From: Vespula vulgaris
Taxonomy: Eukaryota; Arthropoda; Insecta; Hymenoptera; Vespidae
DNA length: 64,000 bases
Assembly: GCF_905475345.1 (NCBI RefSeq)
Contig: NC_066598.1
Location: 4,097,501 to 4,161,500, forward strand
Direction: 5' to 3'
The first letter of the stretch is position 1; the number at the start of each line of letters is the position of its first letter. Of the stretch, positions 49,365 through 62,979 are shown one piece after another. The translations under genes were made by a program, and so were the position numbers. The notes beneath the pieces are model-generated. The model did no database searches and was not told the origin of the DNA. It saw only the letters and a program-made list of their open reading frames with translations.

Positions 49365-49560
49365 ATATATATATATGTGTGTGTGTGTGTATATATAGAT
49401 CTATATATAGGTACATATATAGATATAAATATATATTTATATATAAATATCTAAGAGACGAATATATATATGAGATTTATATAAATATACATATGCAGAT
49501 ATAAATAAATAAATATATATATATAAATATATATGTAAGAGATATATAAATATATGTATT
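49195..49560. repeat. TA/TGTA-rich block with (TA)n at 49310-49351
   Basis: TATG and TGTA steps, a pure TA run, a GT run at 49377-49390, then interrupted TATA/AAATA sequence. Confidence 0.88.
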
Positions 49561-51500
49561 TATGTATTAAATATTACCAATACTTCTGTAGTAATTAATA
49601 TGTAATTATTCAAATGCAAAATTTGGATATATATAATATTAATTACATCGAATTTCTTTCTGCGGTGATATATCTAGTCTTAATATGCGTATATGCTTAA
49701 ATATATATAATATATTTATATTTTTATATACGTACTTATTAATTGATCCGTCTCTTCGAAAAGTCGTAATTCAATTGCCGAACTTGTTGATTTCCATTAT
49801 TACGTTGACCTTCTCTTATCTACGATCTTTTCTTATGTCGATATTTTTGTAGATATAACAGCTTATATAAACATTCGGGTTCGATGTGATAATTTTCATT
49901 CTGTATTATCATTGAGCTTACGTTTTAAATAATATCAATCAATTTGTTTCTCATTTCTCTATTTACACGAACTAAAATTCATATAACTTCTAACAGTTTT
50001 ATTAATTAATAAAATCTAAATACATTAATCCTAATTAAATACATTATATTCAAGTTTTTAATCAACAATAAATATATATATAAATATTTATAATAAACAA
50101 ATATATATAATATAAAAAATATATATATATTTATTATAACATAGAATATCTGATTAATACATTCTTACTTTTTCAAATCATTACCAATAAATATGAATGT
50201 TTTAATTAAAAAAAAAAAAAATTACGAAAAAGATAAATAAATAAATAAATAAATAAATATATATATCACTTTAATTAATATAATTGATATTAGTTTTACG
50301 ATAATTATATTAACGAACTAATTATAACGACCAACTTTTTCAATAAATAATCCATACGTTCAATAATATAATTGTTTAATCGGGAGAAATGAATTTTGGC
50401 AGTTCACGTACGTTATAACGCAGTAATTGCTCATTATGTTTCACTCTTATTACTGAACGACGATCGATATGACCCTGCGCTTAATGAAGACGTCAGATAA
50501 CAGGAACATTCGATTAAAGCCGCTCTCCGCGCTATCCTCTTCCGGTTTGAATTACCTCGAGCCTTGGATCGAACCCTTCGATTTCGTCCTTCCTATGGTA
50601 CACCTAACAGCTCGATAGAGCTTCGTTACCGCTATCGTTTCGAGTTTCCGTTCGTTGCAAAGCGAGAAAGAGATAGAAATAGAGATAGAGAAAGAAAGAA
50701 AAAAAAAGAAAAGGAAAAAAGCTTGAAATCTCAGTATTAAGTGGCTATCGTGAACGATAAAGGTCCTATTTTCTCGTTATCGACGTAATCCTATTCGTTA
50801 TCGTAAAAATTTATTTTTCGACTAAAAAATTAACTACTCCAATCGGCCATTTTGACGGATTTATAGTATACTTATCGTAAAATAAATTCGATATATTAAG
50901 ATCAAATGCTTTTGTACGTAGAAATAAATATTCGGGTATTAATTATCTAACGATCGTTAAAAGTGTAAAAATATTTTTAATGATAATGAAAAAGTGTATA
51001 GGAGATGATGATAGATCTGTGATAATGATTTTGTTGATAAAGAAAATCATTATTGCTAATTATATTCAACGGAAAATTGTATTAATGAGAATTGAACGAT
51101 TATTTGAAATGCTTATTATAATTCTGATAATATTTAATAGAATGATATATTGGTTATAATATGACAATAAAAAGGAATTTTAATAAAATGGAATGACGAT
51201 TGAGTAACGATTGAAATTGTTAAGTAAAATGTAAAATACAAATTTGCGAATATACTTGACAATCAAAAACTGAATCGTACCGTTCGGTGTCTACATTCGG
51301 ACTGACTTCGACAATAATTCACGTGTCCTAAAAGGACGAAACGTTTAGGTAATGAAAAACAAGTTAAACCGACGAAAGAAAAATATAAACATTAGAAGTT
51401 CTTTATTTATGACTAGTAGGTTTCAATCGTGACTTAAAAAAAAAAGAAATCGTTCTTATTGACAACAAAATGTATGAACAAAATATATATCTTTATATGT
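49561..51500. other. AT-rich intronic DNA with a GC-richer island
   Basis: AT-rich to 50390. Island at 50400-50660 (gccgctctccgcgctatcct near 50520). AT-rich afterwards with TTATTAT-type words. No gene recognised. Confidence 0.5.
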
Positions 51501-51509
51501 GTATGTGTA

Positions 51510-51935
51510 TGTGTAAGAGAGAGAGAAAGGAAGAGAAAGAGAAACAAAGAGAGAAAGAGAAAGAGAGAGAGAGAGAGAGAGAATAATTAATTGCAATAAT
51601 TAATCAAAAAAATAACAAACGACAATATTTGATTTGATCATATAAACTTGCTTTAAATTTGGAAGAAAATAAAAAATATCTGAGGTAATGTAAAAGAAAC
51701 AGAGAGACAGAGAAAGAGAGAGAGAAAGAGAAAGCAATAATTAATAACAAACAATATATAATCGCTGTTATTGTATAAATAAATACAACTTTACTTTAAA
51801 AAATAAAAACGAAGTAAAGCGGATATTAATAGAAAGCCATGTCAGTTTTATAAAATAAAAATATTATAGTATAAGACAAACCATGAGTGAAATATAGAGA
51901 GAGGGAGAGAGAGAGAGAGAGAGAAAGGAAGAAGG
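51510..51935. repeat. Three GA-rich tracts
   Basis: GA/GAAA tracts at 51514-51581, 51698-51733 and 51895-51925. The sequence between the first two tracts has weakly similar aataattaat and acaatat words, so a local duplication is possible. Confidence 0.7.
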
Positions 51936-51939
51936 GTAA

Positions 51940-52555
51940 AAAGGGTGGAAAGAAGGAACGGGCGTAAAAATTGCTGGTAGATAAGGGTGCTAAGGGCGCC
52001 ATTCGTCTACATCGTGGCTGACAGCGACGATAAAGTTTCTTTCACAGCGAACCTCTGCACTAGCTTAACGTGCTTCCTCAAGGACGATCTCCAAGGATGT
52101 TCTAACCTCGAAGATGGATATCGTTCAAAATGGCCGACGAATTTGGCGCTGGTTCGTCAGTGATAAGAAGTCCACGTAATTTAATCCTGATTGATATTAT
52201 CACATTTTCAAATAATGCTTATTTAACTGTTGCAATCAAAACTGGATGATAATTTTTAATAATGTTAACTATTATCTGAATTTTTATTGGAATTAAACAA
52301 GATGTAATCAATTAAATAACATTTTTAAATAATATGTATATATATACACACACAAATGTACATAGAGGAAGGATTCGAATTAATGGGAGTAGAATTTTGG
52401 CGGGAAATTTTAAATTACGTCGAAATGTATTTACGTAGGTTATAGGTAGTAGACAGTTTCGGATTGGACATAATATAAATTTATAATATACATGTATTGT
52501 TTAAAGGGTTAATTAATGAACGTAGCCCTTAGCATGTTAATTAAAAGTGATTTGA
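51940..52555. other. GC-richer island with short ATG frames
   Basis: The 51950-52180 segment is non-repetitive and CpG-containing (gctaagggcgccattcgtct). It holds an ATG in good Kozak context (caaaATGGCC at 52126-52135) opening a 39-codon frame. No protein family recognised. Confidence 0.45.
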
Positions 52556-52559
52556 GCAT

Positions 52560-52623
52560 AACTATCCTTGTCAGAGAGAGAAAGAAGTAAAGATAGAGAG
52601 AGAAAGAAAGAAGAGGGAGAGAA

Positions 52624-52674
<51 letters not shown>
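52560..52674. repeat. (GA)n array
   Basis: GA-rich lead-in at 52572-52628 and a pure run of about 23 units to 52674. Confidence 0.95.
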
Positions 52675-52678
<4 letters not shown>

Positions 52679-53572
52679 TTGTTCATTCGTAGTATCGTTA
52701 ATTATCATGTATTAATTATCACCAATCTGTCGTTGTTGTCATCATCTATTATATAACTGGACTAATAAATAAAGCCTTGTTAAATTAATATTCGAAAATT
52801 CATCCTATCGAGGAAGCTTAAAATTTATGCTACATTTCCTAATTGATTTTTATTAATGATTTACGTACATCATTTCGATCATTACGCGTAAAATCATCGA
52901 GATTATTTCTAATGTCGGTATATATTCTATTCGTTTCCTTTCTTTTTTCTTTCTAGTCGATCACGCACATCGATAAAAATTATTTCAGACGTACGCGTTC
53001 TTTCGTATTATTAAAAAAAAAAAAAAACCAAATCAACAATTAATACACTACTTTTTTTTTTTTTATAAATTTATAATCATCGCTAAATTATATATACATA
53101 TTTGACAAATATATATTTGTATCTACAGCATTGTATACGCAAACGTACGTATCTGTAGTTATTATCGAATTTTATTCTTTATATGTGATATAGAGAAGAG
53201 AAAATAATTGAAGTTCTTACGAAAAAAAAAATTGAGAATTATTTCGAAACGTTTTATTAGGATTTCCTTCTGACGATTTCCTTTTCTTTTTTCATTTTCT
53301 TTTCTTCCCTTTCTTTTTTGTCCCGCTCGTTTCGTTTTGTAACGTATATTTTTTTGTATTATCAGCGTCGAACGTTCACGGGGCCATCAATTTGGATTAA
53401 CGCGCCGCTCAGTGCGAGCTTTCAAACCACTGTCGCCATTTGCTCGATTGTTATAGATTTACAAACGTGGCCGTTCTCGGTGCTAAGCGATAAATCCACA
53501 ACGACACGCGATAAAAACGAATGCGAAGAAAAGAGATGGAAGTGGGGTTGAAGGATCATACGAGAAGTTGTG

Positions 53573-53574
53573 TA

Positions 53575-53636
<62 letters not shown>

Positions 53637-53645
53637 AGAGAAAAA
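53573..53645. repeat. (GT)n-(GA)n array
   Basis: GT run at 53573-53594 joined to a GA run at 53594-53628. Confidence 0.95.
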
Positions 53646-54721
53646 AGTTAAGTATATAACTCATGTAGTTTTATCGTGAAATAAATTATTTATTTCACCT
53701 ACGAATAAATAACTCAATATGAAAAGAATCGACCACAAAATGATAAACAAACAAACAAACAAACAATAACAAAGAGATCGTTATTATTATAACATTATAT
53801 TCGATTGTTATCAAAATTTATATATAATATATGGAATATTTTAATAATGGACAATGTTTTCGCAGATAATTAAAAAAAGAAAATAATTATATAGAGATTG
53901 TTATGATAATGAAATAATTGTTAGAAAATTGACGAATGGAATCAGTGATATTCTAATAATTCATTATTTTCGTAAATAATAATAATGATAATAAAATGAC
54001 AAAAAATTTATTGTAATGATATAGTTTTAGTAATTGTGTTAGTGAATTAAAAAATAAAAAAATATATATATATATTCAATATTTATCGTAATTTGAAAAC
54101 AAAATTTTTGAATGAAATATTTGCGAAAGACTTTTTGTTCTCTAATTCTCTGAGAAATTTGAAGCCTATTAGAAGTATTCACACGTAAAGTATGGTTTTT
54201 AAGATTTTTGAGTATAACGAAGTTAATTGACAAAAAGATCACCGTATAACGAAAGCATACTTTCTTTTTTTTTTCTTTTTTTTTGTATATATCAAGCAGG
54301 AGCTAATTGCCAGTTAGATGATTCAATTAGACTACCCAGTCACTCTCTGAAAATCAATTACCTTAGAAAGTTTTCCTTGGCAGCTCGTCCGCAGACAACG
54401 ATTAACATAATATCTTACGGTAAACGATAGTTTCACGTGAATAATTTTCAGATCATTTTGGCTCTTTAGAAAGTGATTCGCACTTTCTCTAATTAGGATA
54501 CTCAACGATCTCGAAAAATATAACAAGATTTAGATCTCTGTGATTTTTTATTCTCTGTGATTAAGAGGTTTTTTTCAAATAATCTTTTTTTCTTTCCCTC
54601 TTTTTTTTTTAATGTAATATCTATGAAGTCATATCGAATTTCTTGCGATGATTTACAATCATTGACAATCAATTGACGAATTAATTATTTAATATTGAAT
54701 AACAATAAAAAGAAAAATAAG

Positions 54722-54895
54722 TAATAATAATAATAATAATAATGATGATGATGGTGATGATGATGATGATGATGGCGATAATGATGATGATAATGATGAT
54801 GATGATGATGATAATGATAATGATGATGATAATTGTGATGGTGATTATAATAATACATGATGATGATAATAATAATATATTATTATTAATAATCA
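54722..54895. repeat. (AAT)n/(GAT)n triplet block
   Basis: AAT then GAT/GGT triplets, then ATT/AAT. Open frames on both strands read as poly-Met or poly-Ile and are artefacts of the period. Confidence 0.93.
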
Positions 54896-55769
54896 TAATA
54901 ATAACAAGAATAATATATTTAATTAATATTTCGATTAATTATTTAATCTTGTAAACAATTACTATCGTATTATAATAAATAATAATTGATATAATAGTAT
55001 AATATAATATAATATAATAGTATAATATCATACAATAGATATTAATTTTATATTTATTCTTGTATGATATAGGATAGATATATAAAAATTGAATAATAAA
55101 TGAATTAGGAAATTCAATACTAATTTGTTAACAATTTAATGATGATTATATTAATCATTATTTTACGTACTTGCGTACTTACATATATTTGTATGTACAT
55201 AGATATATTAAGAAACATTTCTCAAAAAGAAATGTTATTTTTATTAATTTCGATTTTTTCCTCTATATAGCAATTTAATAATAATTAAATTATACGATTC
55301 AATAACAATTTAAAATATAATTTATAATTTCATAATTTATAATGTTCACATTAAATGACAATTTAAGATGCAAAATTATATTGAGAAATATAATTCTTTT
55401 ATTAATCTCGTTTTTGTTCTTATACAATACGTAAAAAACAATATATAAATAAATAAATATATATAACGTATATTATATAAGAAATAAAGTAATTCATTAT
55501 TATTGTTATATAATTCTCATTGGCAATAATAAAAATTTTTCTTCTAAATAGAAAAACAAGAAACATGCAAGATTATTCTTAGGAAGGATAATTATTACAT
55601 ATAACATGTAAAAAAAGCTTACATCATCTAGAGATATATTTTTCCTTTTCAATTCGTTTTTTAATCTCAGAAAAGAAAAGCATCGAGTTGTCGAATAAAA
55701 CAAAATGACGGAGGAAGAGGGAAAAGGGAATAAAAAATGGAAGCAAAGGGTTCTCGTCTCATATGAGAG

Positions 55770-55778
<9 letters not shown>

Positions 55779-55822
<44 letters not shown>

Positions 55823-55860
55823 GAAGAAGAAGGAGAAGAAGAAGAAGAAGAAAAAGAAGA
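55779..55860. repeat. (CT)n followed by (GAA)n
   Basis: CT run at 55779-55819, seven bases of ordinary DNA, then GAA/GAAG triplets to 55860. Confidence 0.93.
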
Positions 55861-56088
55861 ATATTTTACCATCGTCGACAATATATTTTTTTTTTATTTT
55901 CTTTCTTTTTTTTATTTTCTTTTTTTGTTTTTTTTTTTTTATTTTTTATTCGTCTTGGAGGAAACTCAAAGATCGTGTAAGAAAAGGTGGCTCGAGGAAA
56001 AGAGGGAAGAAATATTTTTCAACGGCAGTCATAATTTATCGAATCTTCGCTGGCACGGAAAATCCAATGAGGGTGGAAAAAAGAGAAA

Positions 56089-56178
56089 ACGAATGAACGA
56101 ACGAACGAACGAACGAACGAACGAACGAACGAACGAACGAACGAACGAACGAACGAACGAACGAATGAACGAACGAGT
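56089..56178. repeat. (GAAC)n tetranucleotide array, about 22 units
   Basis: Nearly pure ACGA units. Five more units recur at 56196-56213 after a 20-bp interruption. Shorter arrays of the same unit lie at 3559-3586. Confidence 0.97.
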
Positions 56179-56659
56179 TCGAATTCAACGTGAAACGTAC
56201 GAACGAACGAACGATTGCGACTCGTTCGCAAAATTTGTCCACTTGGAAGTTATATCGATTGACTGGCCATTTTTCGACCACCTCGAACGTGAAATTTGGA
56301 GATTAATGCGGCTGAAAGAGTATCACTTTCTGTCCATTTAAAATTAGATAGCAACAAATAAATGAGATTAACTTGGCGTTGCATCTCTTTTTCACTTTCT
56401 TTGTTTATTTATTTATTTATCTTCTTTTTCTTTTTTTTTTAAATATTACCGTACATTTATTTTCTCTCTTTTAATCCATTCTATCTCATTATAATTTTAC
56501 AAATACTATTTTATTATAATATAATTAAAAGTTTGATGAACATATCGAAGTACATGAAAGTTTTAATATAATAAAATTAATAATTATAATAATCAAAAAT
56601 TGTATTACATTAATTATGATAATGGTATATAATGGATTAAAACAAACTATATATATATA

Positions 56660-56878
56660 GGATGAGTTAAAAGTTTCTAAATAATTTTGAATAAATAATT
56701 TTGAAAATCGTTTTTTCTTCTTCGAGTCTTTTTAACTTAATTTTTCCTTTTTTTTTTAGATTGTACAATTATAAGTCTAGGGAACTTTTAACAATTTTAA
56801 AAAAAGAAATCTTGGTCTGAAAAACCTCAAAAAAGTGTAATTGGTTTTGAAAATTATTTAACAGCTTTTGTTCCATCC
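56660..56878. mobile_element. Short (about 220 bp) foldback MITE with GGATG termini
   Basis: The left end reads atatataggatgagttaaaa (through 56672). The reverse complement of the right end reads atatataggatggaacaaaa. After a few mismatches both continue with (c/g)t(a/t)aataatttt. Inverted similarity extends through most of the element (for example cgagtctttttaac against tgaggtttttcag), so the whole unit would fold into one hairpin of roughly 100-bp arms. It lies in a TATA context consistent with a TA target site and has no coding potential. Confidence 0.7.
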
Positions 56879-57195
56879 TATATATAATATAAACTTATAA
56901 ACATGATAAATATAATAATAATATAATTATATATTGTCATGTATATAAAGTATATAATATTTTTAATGACAAATGAAATATATGAAGTGGTAAAATTAAA
57001 AAGAAAAAAGTCGGACAAAAACAAAATCCATTTTTAAGATTTAGGAAAAAGAAGTTTTTAATAAAATTTTCACTGTGCAGCGTTTTAATCCAACACGATT
57101 GATTAATTTTATTTCAGATTTTATTCGAGTCCGTTCTAGTGATTTTAACTCGTTATACAAGTTTTTTTTCTCTTTTTCTTCTTTCGGAGATACCT

Positions 57196-57226
<31 letters not shown>

Positions 57227-60200
57227 TATACATACATACTCTTTTTCTTTTTTTTTTCTTTGCGAGATAGAGTTTAAACACTCGCGAAGCTTTCGTACTA
57301 ATCCTTGGAATAATCGATAATCGTTATCGTTACAATATTAACCTCCACTTTTTACACACGCACACACATACTTCCACACAGACACATACATGATTGAAAC
57401 TCTCGGATTATAGATAAAAAAATGTCCAAACGAGTTTGTATGCGAACGATGCTATCGATTTTTATTTCTTTTGTTGTGTTTCCTTTCCTTTGTTCCTTTT
57501 ATTTTATTTTATTTTATTTCTTCTTTTTATTTTTATTTTTTTATTTTTTTGGGATGAGGGAGGAAGGTATCGTAGTACCCTTTTGCGAGAAGAAAAAAGA
57601 AGGATAAAGAAAGGTATCAAAAGGAAGACGAACGATCGTAGGAAATAACGTTAGAGCTTCCAGGATCTTTCTCCGTCTCTTTTTCTCTTCTTATTTTTCT
57701 TTCTTTTTTTATTTTATTATTACTTCTACCATCCTATTTCTTTCGCTCTTCTAGTTGTTTAATTTCTTTTTTTTTTTTTAATATTGTGTAAGATTTTGTG
57801 GCGGCAATGGGAGAAGTACAAGGGAGAAAAAGTGTACTGAAGTTGCTTTGTTATCAAAAGAGAGAGAGAGAGAGAATGAAAGAGGGTGGATTATTTCGTT
57901 TGACCATCTTTAATATCAAAGAATTCGAATTAGAAATTGATGTTGAGATATTAAATTACCAGTGAATCATATATCCTTTTTTTTTTTTTAATTATTATTA
58001 TCAGACGTTTCTATTTTTATTTTTATATTTATCTTTTACTTTGACTATTTTATATTTATCCTTTACTCTTATTTCTGTTCTATTTTTTTTATTTTTCATT
58101 ATTATCATATCATCATTTTTATATCATTAACTTCATTTTCATTTCTCTGTTCATTTTTGTACGTATTATTATAATTTTTATACCATCTCGTGCGTATCGT
58201 GTTCACTTTTCTTTTCCTTTTTCTTCACCTTCCACGTTTTCTTTCTTTACATTCAAATTTATTAAATATATTATTAATAAAGTTTATATCATCATTTTGA
58301 TCTCTTTCTTCTTTTTTATTTTGTCTCATTATTTATTTATCGTTTCTATTGTAAGTATCGTTGATTTATTTATTTTCACACGTTTTAAGAGTATCTATCT
58401 ATTCTTTTATTTATTTATTTATTTATTTTATCTTTTCATTCTAATTCTTTTCCCAGTAATTAGAAATGATCAAAGAAATTTCGAGAATTTAGAAATATAA
58501 TTTCAACGAGGATTCCAACATGAGAAAATAAAAAAGAGGTGATAGAAACGATGTGAAAGGATGAAGTTTCGATAATCGAACTATAAAACCGAACCAATTA
58601 AAGTTCTCATAGGTATCTGGTATTAATTATTATCGAAGGTTGTCGTGGACAGTTTCCTATTCGTACGTGTTTTAGAGATGAGATTTTCCTGACGAGTTTT
58701 CGGATTTTCTCAGTTCTCCTCTCAGCTTTATCTTCTATCACGATATTTACTCGCTTACGCGTTCGCTACGCGGAATATAACACGCGAGTGGTAATACCAT
58801 GCTCGAATCTCCAATTTCAACCTCGGAGATCTCTAAGAAATTTTTTCCATGCAGTTTCGAAATAATACAAGATGAAAATAATATGGCTGTACGTATTTAT
58901 CGACTTCTAACTATATTTCTTTGAGCTGGAACAAATTTTTAGTTGGATAATTATAATCAGATATTTTTTTATTTATCTGTTTTCTTTTTTTCTTATATTA
59001 TTATCTTACAACGTAATTATTTATTTGTTTATTCATTTATTATTCGAAGAACTTTCGGATTATCAAGTTTATTTGTTTATTCATTTTTCTTGAAAAAGCA
59101 GAAATTAAAGGAACAGTAGTAAATTACAATTTAAAATATCTCGTTTTTATAATGTTTAATCAAAAAAAAAAAAGAAAAAAAGTCGTATATATGATAAAAA
59201 CAAAAATATTGTTAACGTTAAAATATTTTACAGAGTTAAAAGAATAAATAAAGAAAATTACTATTCAGTCAGCTAGAAATTTTTAGATTAATTAACTCTA
59301 AAATATTAAATGTACAATATGTTATTATTATATATCGTATATGAAATGTACTAACGTATACTATATTACATATTTTCTTTTCTTCGTTTTTTTTTTGTTT
59401 TTAATTTTCTCATCGTAATTATCTAAATATAAAAATGATAAATAATGAAATGACACCGAACGGGTTAAATGATTAATCATTCGTTAAGAATTATCGTTAA
59501 AAATTTCTCCATGCTTGGATGAATCACGTACGATATGCCAACGGAAAGTAACAAATTTCAAATCAACCTTGTAAACGAGGTCTCAAGTAGTCACGAGAGT
59601 TGATTGATCGCGGTTTTACCGGGCTTAAGTCTATTTTAATTTTAAATTTTAAGAAAGATCTACGAAACGTGACGTAATTTATCTTCTCTCCCTATCCTCT
59701 ATAATGAACACCCTTTATATTTTTTTCTAGCTACAATAAAATGCCGATTAAACAAAAAAAAAAAGAAGAAGAAAAAACGAAAGAAAAAACAAGATATAAA
59801 CTAATCTATTTTTAGAAAAAAACAAAGATTAATATTTCTATATTACATACATACGTATATAATAAATATATTCGTTAAAATCTAAACAAAATCTAAAAAT
59901 GTTTAATTATTACATTAACATGTCATTAATGATAATTGATTTTTACCATTTTACAATTTTTTTTGTTCATAATACACACAACAATATATCTATTATATAA
60001 ATTAATAATATTCCTATTTGAGAGAAAAAGAGAGAGAAAGTAAGAGAAATTTATGCGAACTTGTCTAAAAAAATCAAACTTATTTCAAATTTATCAAAAC
60101 ATTTTTCAACATCGACGATGCACAAATCCATTATTTAATCGATCTTAACATACCTAAATATTTCAACCTACAATGTAACAATTGAAAAAATCAAAGTAAA

Positions 60201-60380
60201 AATTAAAGTAAATTCGATTTCCAGTTCCTTCCTTCGAATCTCATGAAATTGAAAAAAAATATATATATAATACATATATATATATGAAAGAGTAATATCA
60301 AATATAAGTAATAGAATGAGAATCTTGAAGAAAGGTGGAAAAAGGGGAAGGAGGAGAAGGAGAAGGAGGTTAAAAAAGTG
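56879..60380. other. AT/T-rich intronic DNA with one ordinary block
   Basis: CA array at 57196-57235, T-rich DNA at 57480-57550 and 57690-57790, AT-rich DNA to 58560, an ordinary block at 58600-58860 (cgcttacgcgttcgctacgc near 58752), T-rich and A-rich DNA, an ordinary block at 59450-59640, and caccctttata at about 59709, which resembles a transposon terminus. No gene recognised. Confidence 0.5.
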
Positions 60381-62537
60381 TATCAAAAGTGAAGTAGATG
60401 ATATTTCCGGTCGAAGGGGTCCGTAAAGGGCCCTATATACTCTTTCTACGAAAAACTACGAAAAAGCTTGAGTTTCGTAAAAGTTTGACTAGGAGACAAA
60501 CCGGAAGTGATACGGCCATCTTCAGTGAAACGTTTCCTTCCTTCCTTCCTTCCTTCCTTCTTCGGCCTCAGAGAAAAGAGAAGATACTCTGAAGAAAAAG
60601 TTTCTCTCGTACACAAGCAACCTTGGTACCATACCATACCATAACCCCCCTTAAACTCTCTCGACCACTTCTCACCCTCCCTCTCTCTTCTTCTACCACT
60701 ACCAAACCGCCAAAGCCACCTGAAGTCTCGGCTTATGCTTACGGAGGAGCATCCATTCTCGTTTAACGTCTTTATTTACCGACCGGAATTCTTCTTCTTC
60801 TTCTTCTTATTCCTTCCTCTTCCTCTTTTTTTTTGTTTTTTTTCTCCTTTTTTTTTGTTTTTATTACCTCTCTTGCTTCCTTTCCTTTCCTTTTCTTTAT
60901 TTTCTTTCGTACTCGAAGTCGTCGTCCATTCGATAGCACGACGCTTCGTATCGACACTTGGTGAAAAATTAGCGAACGAAAAGGGATAAGATTCTACGAG
61001 CGGATTTTATACGCTCTTTGGGGAATAAAGAAATCAATATGGCGGATACACGTAATGTATATTTATATTCGATCTTTTTTGATCGATTTTTTTTTCTTTT
61101 TTCTTTTTTTTTTGTTGCATTTTTTTTTTTTTGCTTGAAATGTAATCGAAGGAAATGTTGAATGGAAATGGTGGGGGATATTTCTAATGGTGGTTTATTT
61201 ATTTGTTAAATTAAAAAAAATTGTTTATATGTAAAAATAATCTTTTACACGCGCGCGTATGTTTGTATGTATATACGTATTTATAAATAAATGTCTGAGA
61301 ATTTAAATTGATTTATAAAAAAATGTCTTATTTAATGAAATTTTTGATAAAGGAAGACTTGCACTGGTACGAGAGTAATTTATTTTATAATTGAAGAAAA
61401 TCGAAATATTGGACATTGTGAAGATAATTATAATGATAAGACAGTGACATTGATTTAGAATATCGTAAATATTTCGTTTCTTCTATTTTTGTTTTTTTTT
61501 TGTAGTTCTTTATTTTTTAACATTGTTTTTAATATTTTCTAAACGAGTTACTTATGTTCGGTAATAAAAGAAATGAAGATCGTGATATAATTTTCTTTAT
61601 TTTTTGATTTATGAAAAAAGTAGTATTGTTATATTTCTCAGGAGTTGCGCTCTTATCTATTAGAAATTAATTTATAATACTACAATAATAAAGAAATCTT
61701 AATCGTAATTTATAGTATTCTTTATATTACAAAATGGTACTTTTCTAATAACTATTGTTTGACTATACGATTGTGGTTATAATTAATTAATATTGGAATT
61801 TATTTATCGAACAAAAATTATTATTACTATTACTTTTCGAATCACTTTTATTTCCTCATTATTATTTTAATCACGATTATTCAACATTTTTTTTTACTGT
61901 TTTTATTTTTTTGTAATAATGCTTAACTTTACTCATTGAACGCAATTTTGTTCTTGTCTTTTTGGCATGATCATCATTATTATTACTAATTATTCTGTAA
62001 TTACAATTTTAATATTACAATTACTTCTAATATTATAATCCTTTTTACTTTTTTTTTTTTTTAGTACATATCTATCAAATTGACAAATTGTCTTAATTGG
62101 AATCTAACGTACACATAATTAGTTCATTCTTTCTATCTCTATGATAGTACTTGTTTAAATTGAAAAATAAGAGACTCTTTTAATTAACTTATATATTCTC
62201 TCTATATAACATTTTATAGTAGGACATTAACAAAGATTCATTTCTCCTTCTATTTCCCTTTCTTTCTCTCTTAATACTTATTCAAAACAAAAATCCTTCT
62301 ATATACAATATATATCTGTTATATATAATATTATATATACATAATCCACATATCTAATCTACATTCATCAATAATTTACATTTATATACAACATTATCAA
62401 CAATCATTAATAAATATCAACCTACAAATTTATTTCAAAAAGAAGCACCGTATTAGCAAATCGTTGCTGAAAATATGAGAGATATTTACAACCCCAGTGA
62501 AACTTACCGAAAGAGATTCCCACTTTTCACGCACTTT

Positions 62538-62540
<3 letters not shown>
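60381..62540. other. Ordinary block then AT-rich intronic DNA
   Basis: 60390-60800 and 60900-61040 are ordinary and partly CpG-rich, with T-rich tracts at 60790-60900. 61040-62460 is AT-rich without features other than an acgcgcgcgtat step at 61248-61259. Confidence 0.5.
60534..60560. repeat. (TTCC)n array
   Basis: About seven TTCC units. A similar array is at 13748-13770. Confidence 0.93.

Positions 62541-62574
<34 letters not shown>
62541..62574. repeat. (CT)n array
   Basis: About 17 CT units. Confidence 0.95.
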
Positions 62575-62579
<5 letters not shown>

Positions 62580-62763
62580 CCTCTCTTTCTTTTTATCCCT
62601 TTCCTCAGTTCTCTGCAAACCCATATCCTTCCCTCCCCTATTTTACCCTATCCTATCCCCGATTCGAAAAAGTTGGAAACGGAAGAACGCTTTGTACGAA
62701 TGCTCGCAACTCTCGTGGCAAGAATCGCAAAAAGGGAGACAGAGAGTAATAAAAAAAAAGGTA

Positions 62764-62900
62764 GAAGAGGAGGAGGAGAAGGGGAGGAGGAGGAGGAGGA
62801 GGAGGAGGTGGAGGTGGAGGAGGTGGAGGTAGATGGTAGTTGTTGGATAGTGGGTGGTAGGAGTAAGCGGTAGAGGTGTAGAGGTCGTAGGGTAGTGGAT
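62764..62900. repeat. (GGA)n/(GGT)n G-rich tract
   Basis: GGA triplets pass into GGT/GTAG. Runs of GG and GGG at close spacing could support G-quadruplex formation on the + strand. Confidence 0.8.
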
Positions 62901-62979
62901 AGGAAGTGAAGGGTAGGAGTTGGAAGGTGGGTGGTGGGGGATGAGTCGAAGGGGTGAAAGAGAACGAATAACGGCTTTA

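Larger units (their letters stand above)
52680..56659. other. AT-rich intronic DNA
   Basis: Ordinary text at 52680-53300, a GC-richer block at 53330-53560, AT-rich DNA at 53650-54700 with an ordinary patch at 54290-54420, TAATATAA-type steps at 54975-55040 and AT-rich DNA to 55750. Simple repeats are listed separately. No gene recognised. Confidence 0.5.

Noticed and set aside
53318..53551. 77-codon frame in a GC-richer block
   Set aside because: No domain or flanking splice sites fit syntrophin. The residues look random and the end runs into a GT/GA array.
55763..56341. 192-codon open frame on the + strand
   Set aside because: It is made of a CT array, a GAA array, T-rich DNA and the (GAAC)n array, whose four-base period stays open in all frames. 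The only non-repeat tail has no recognisable domain.
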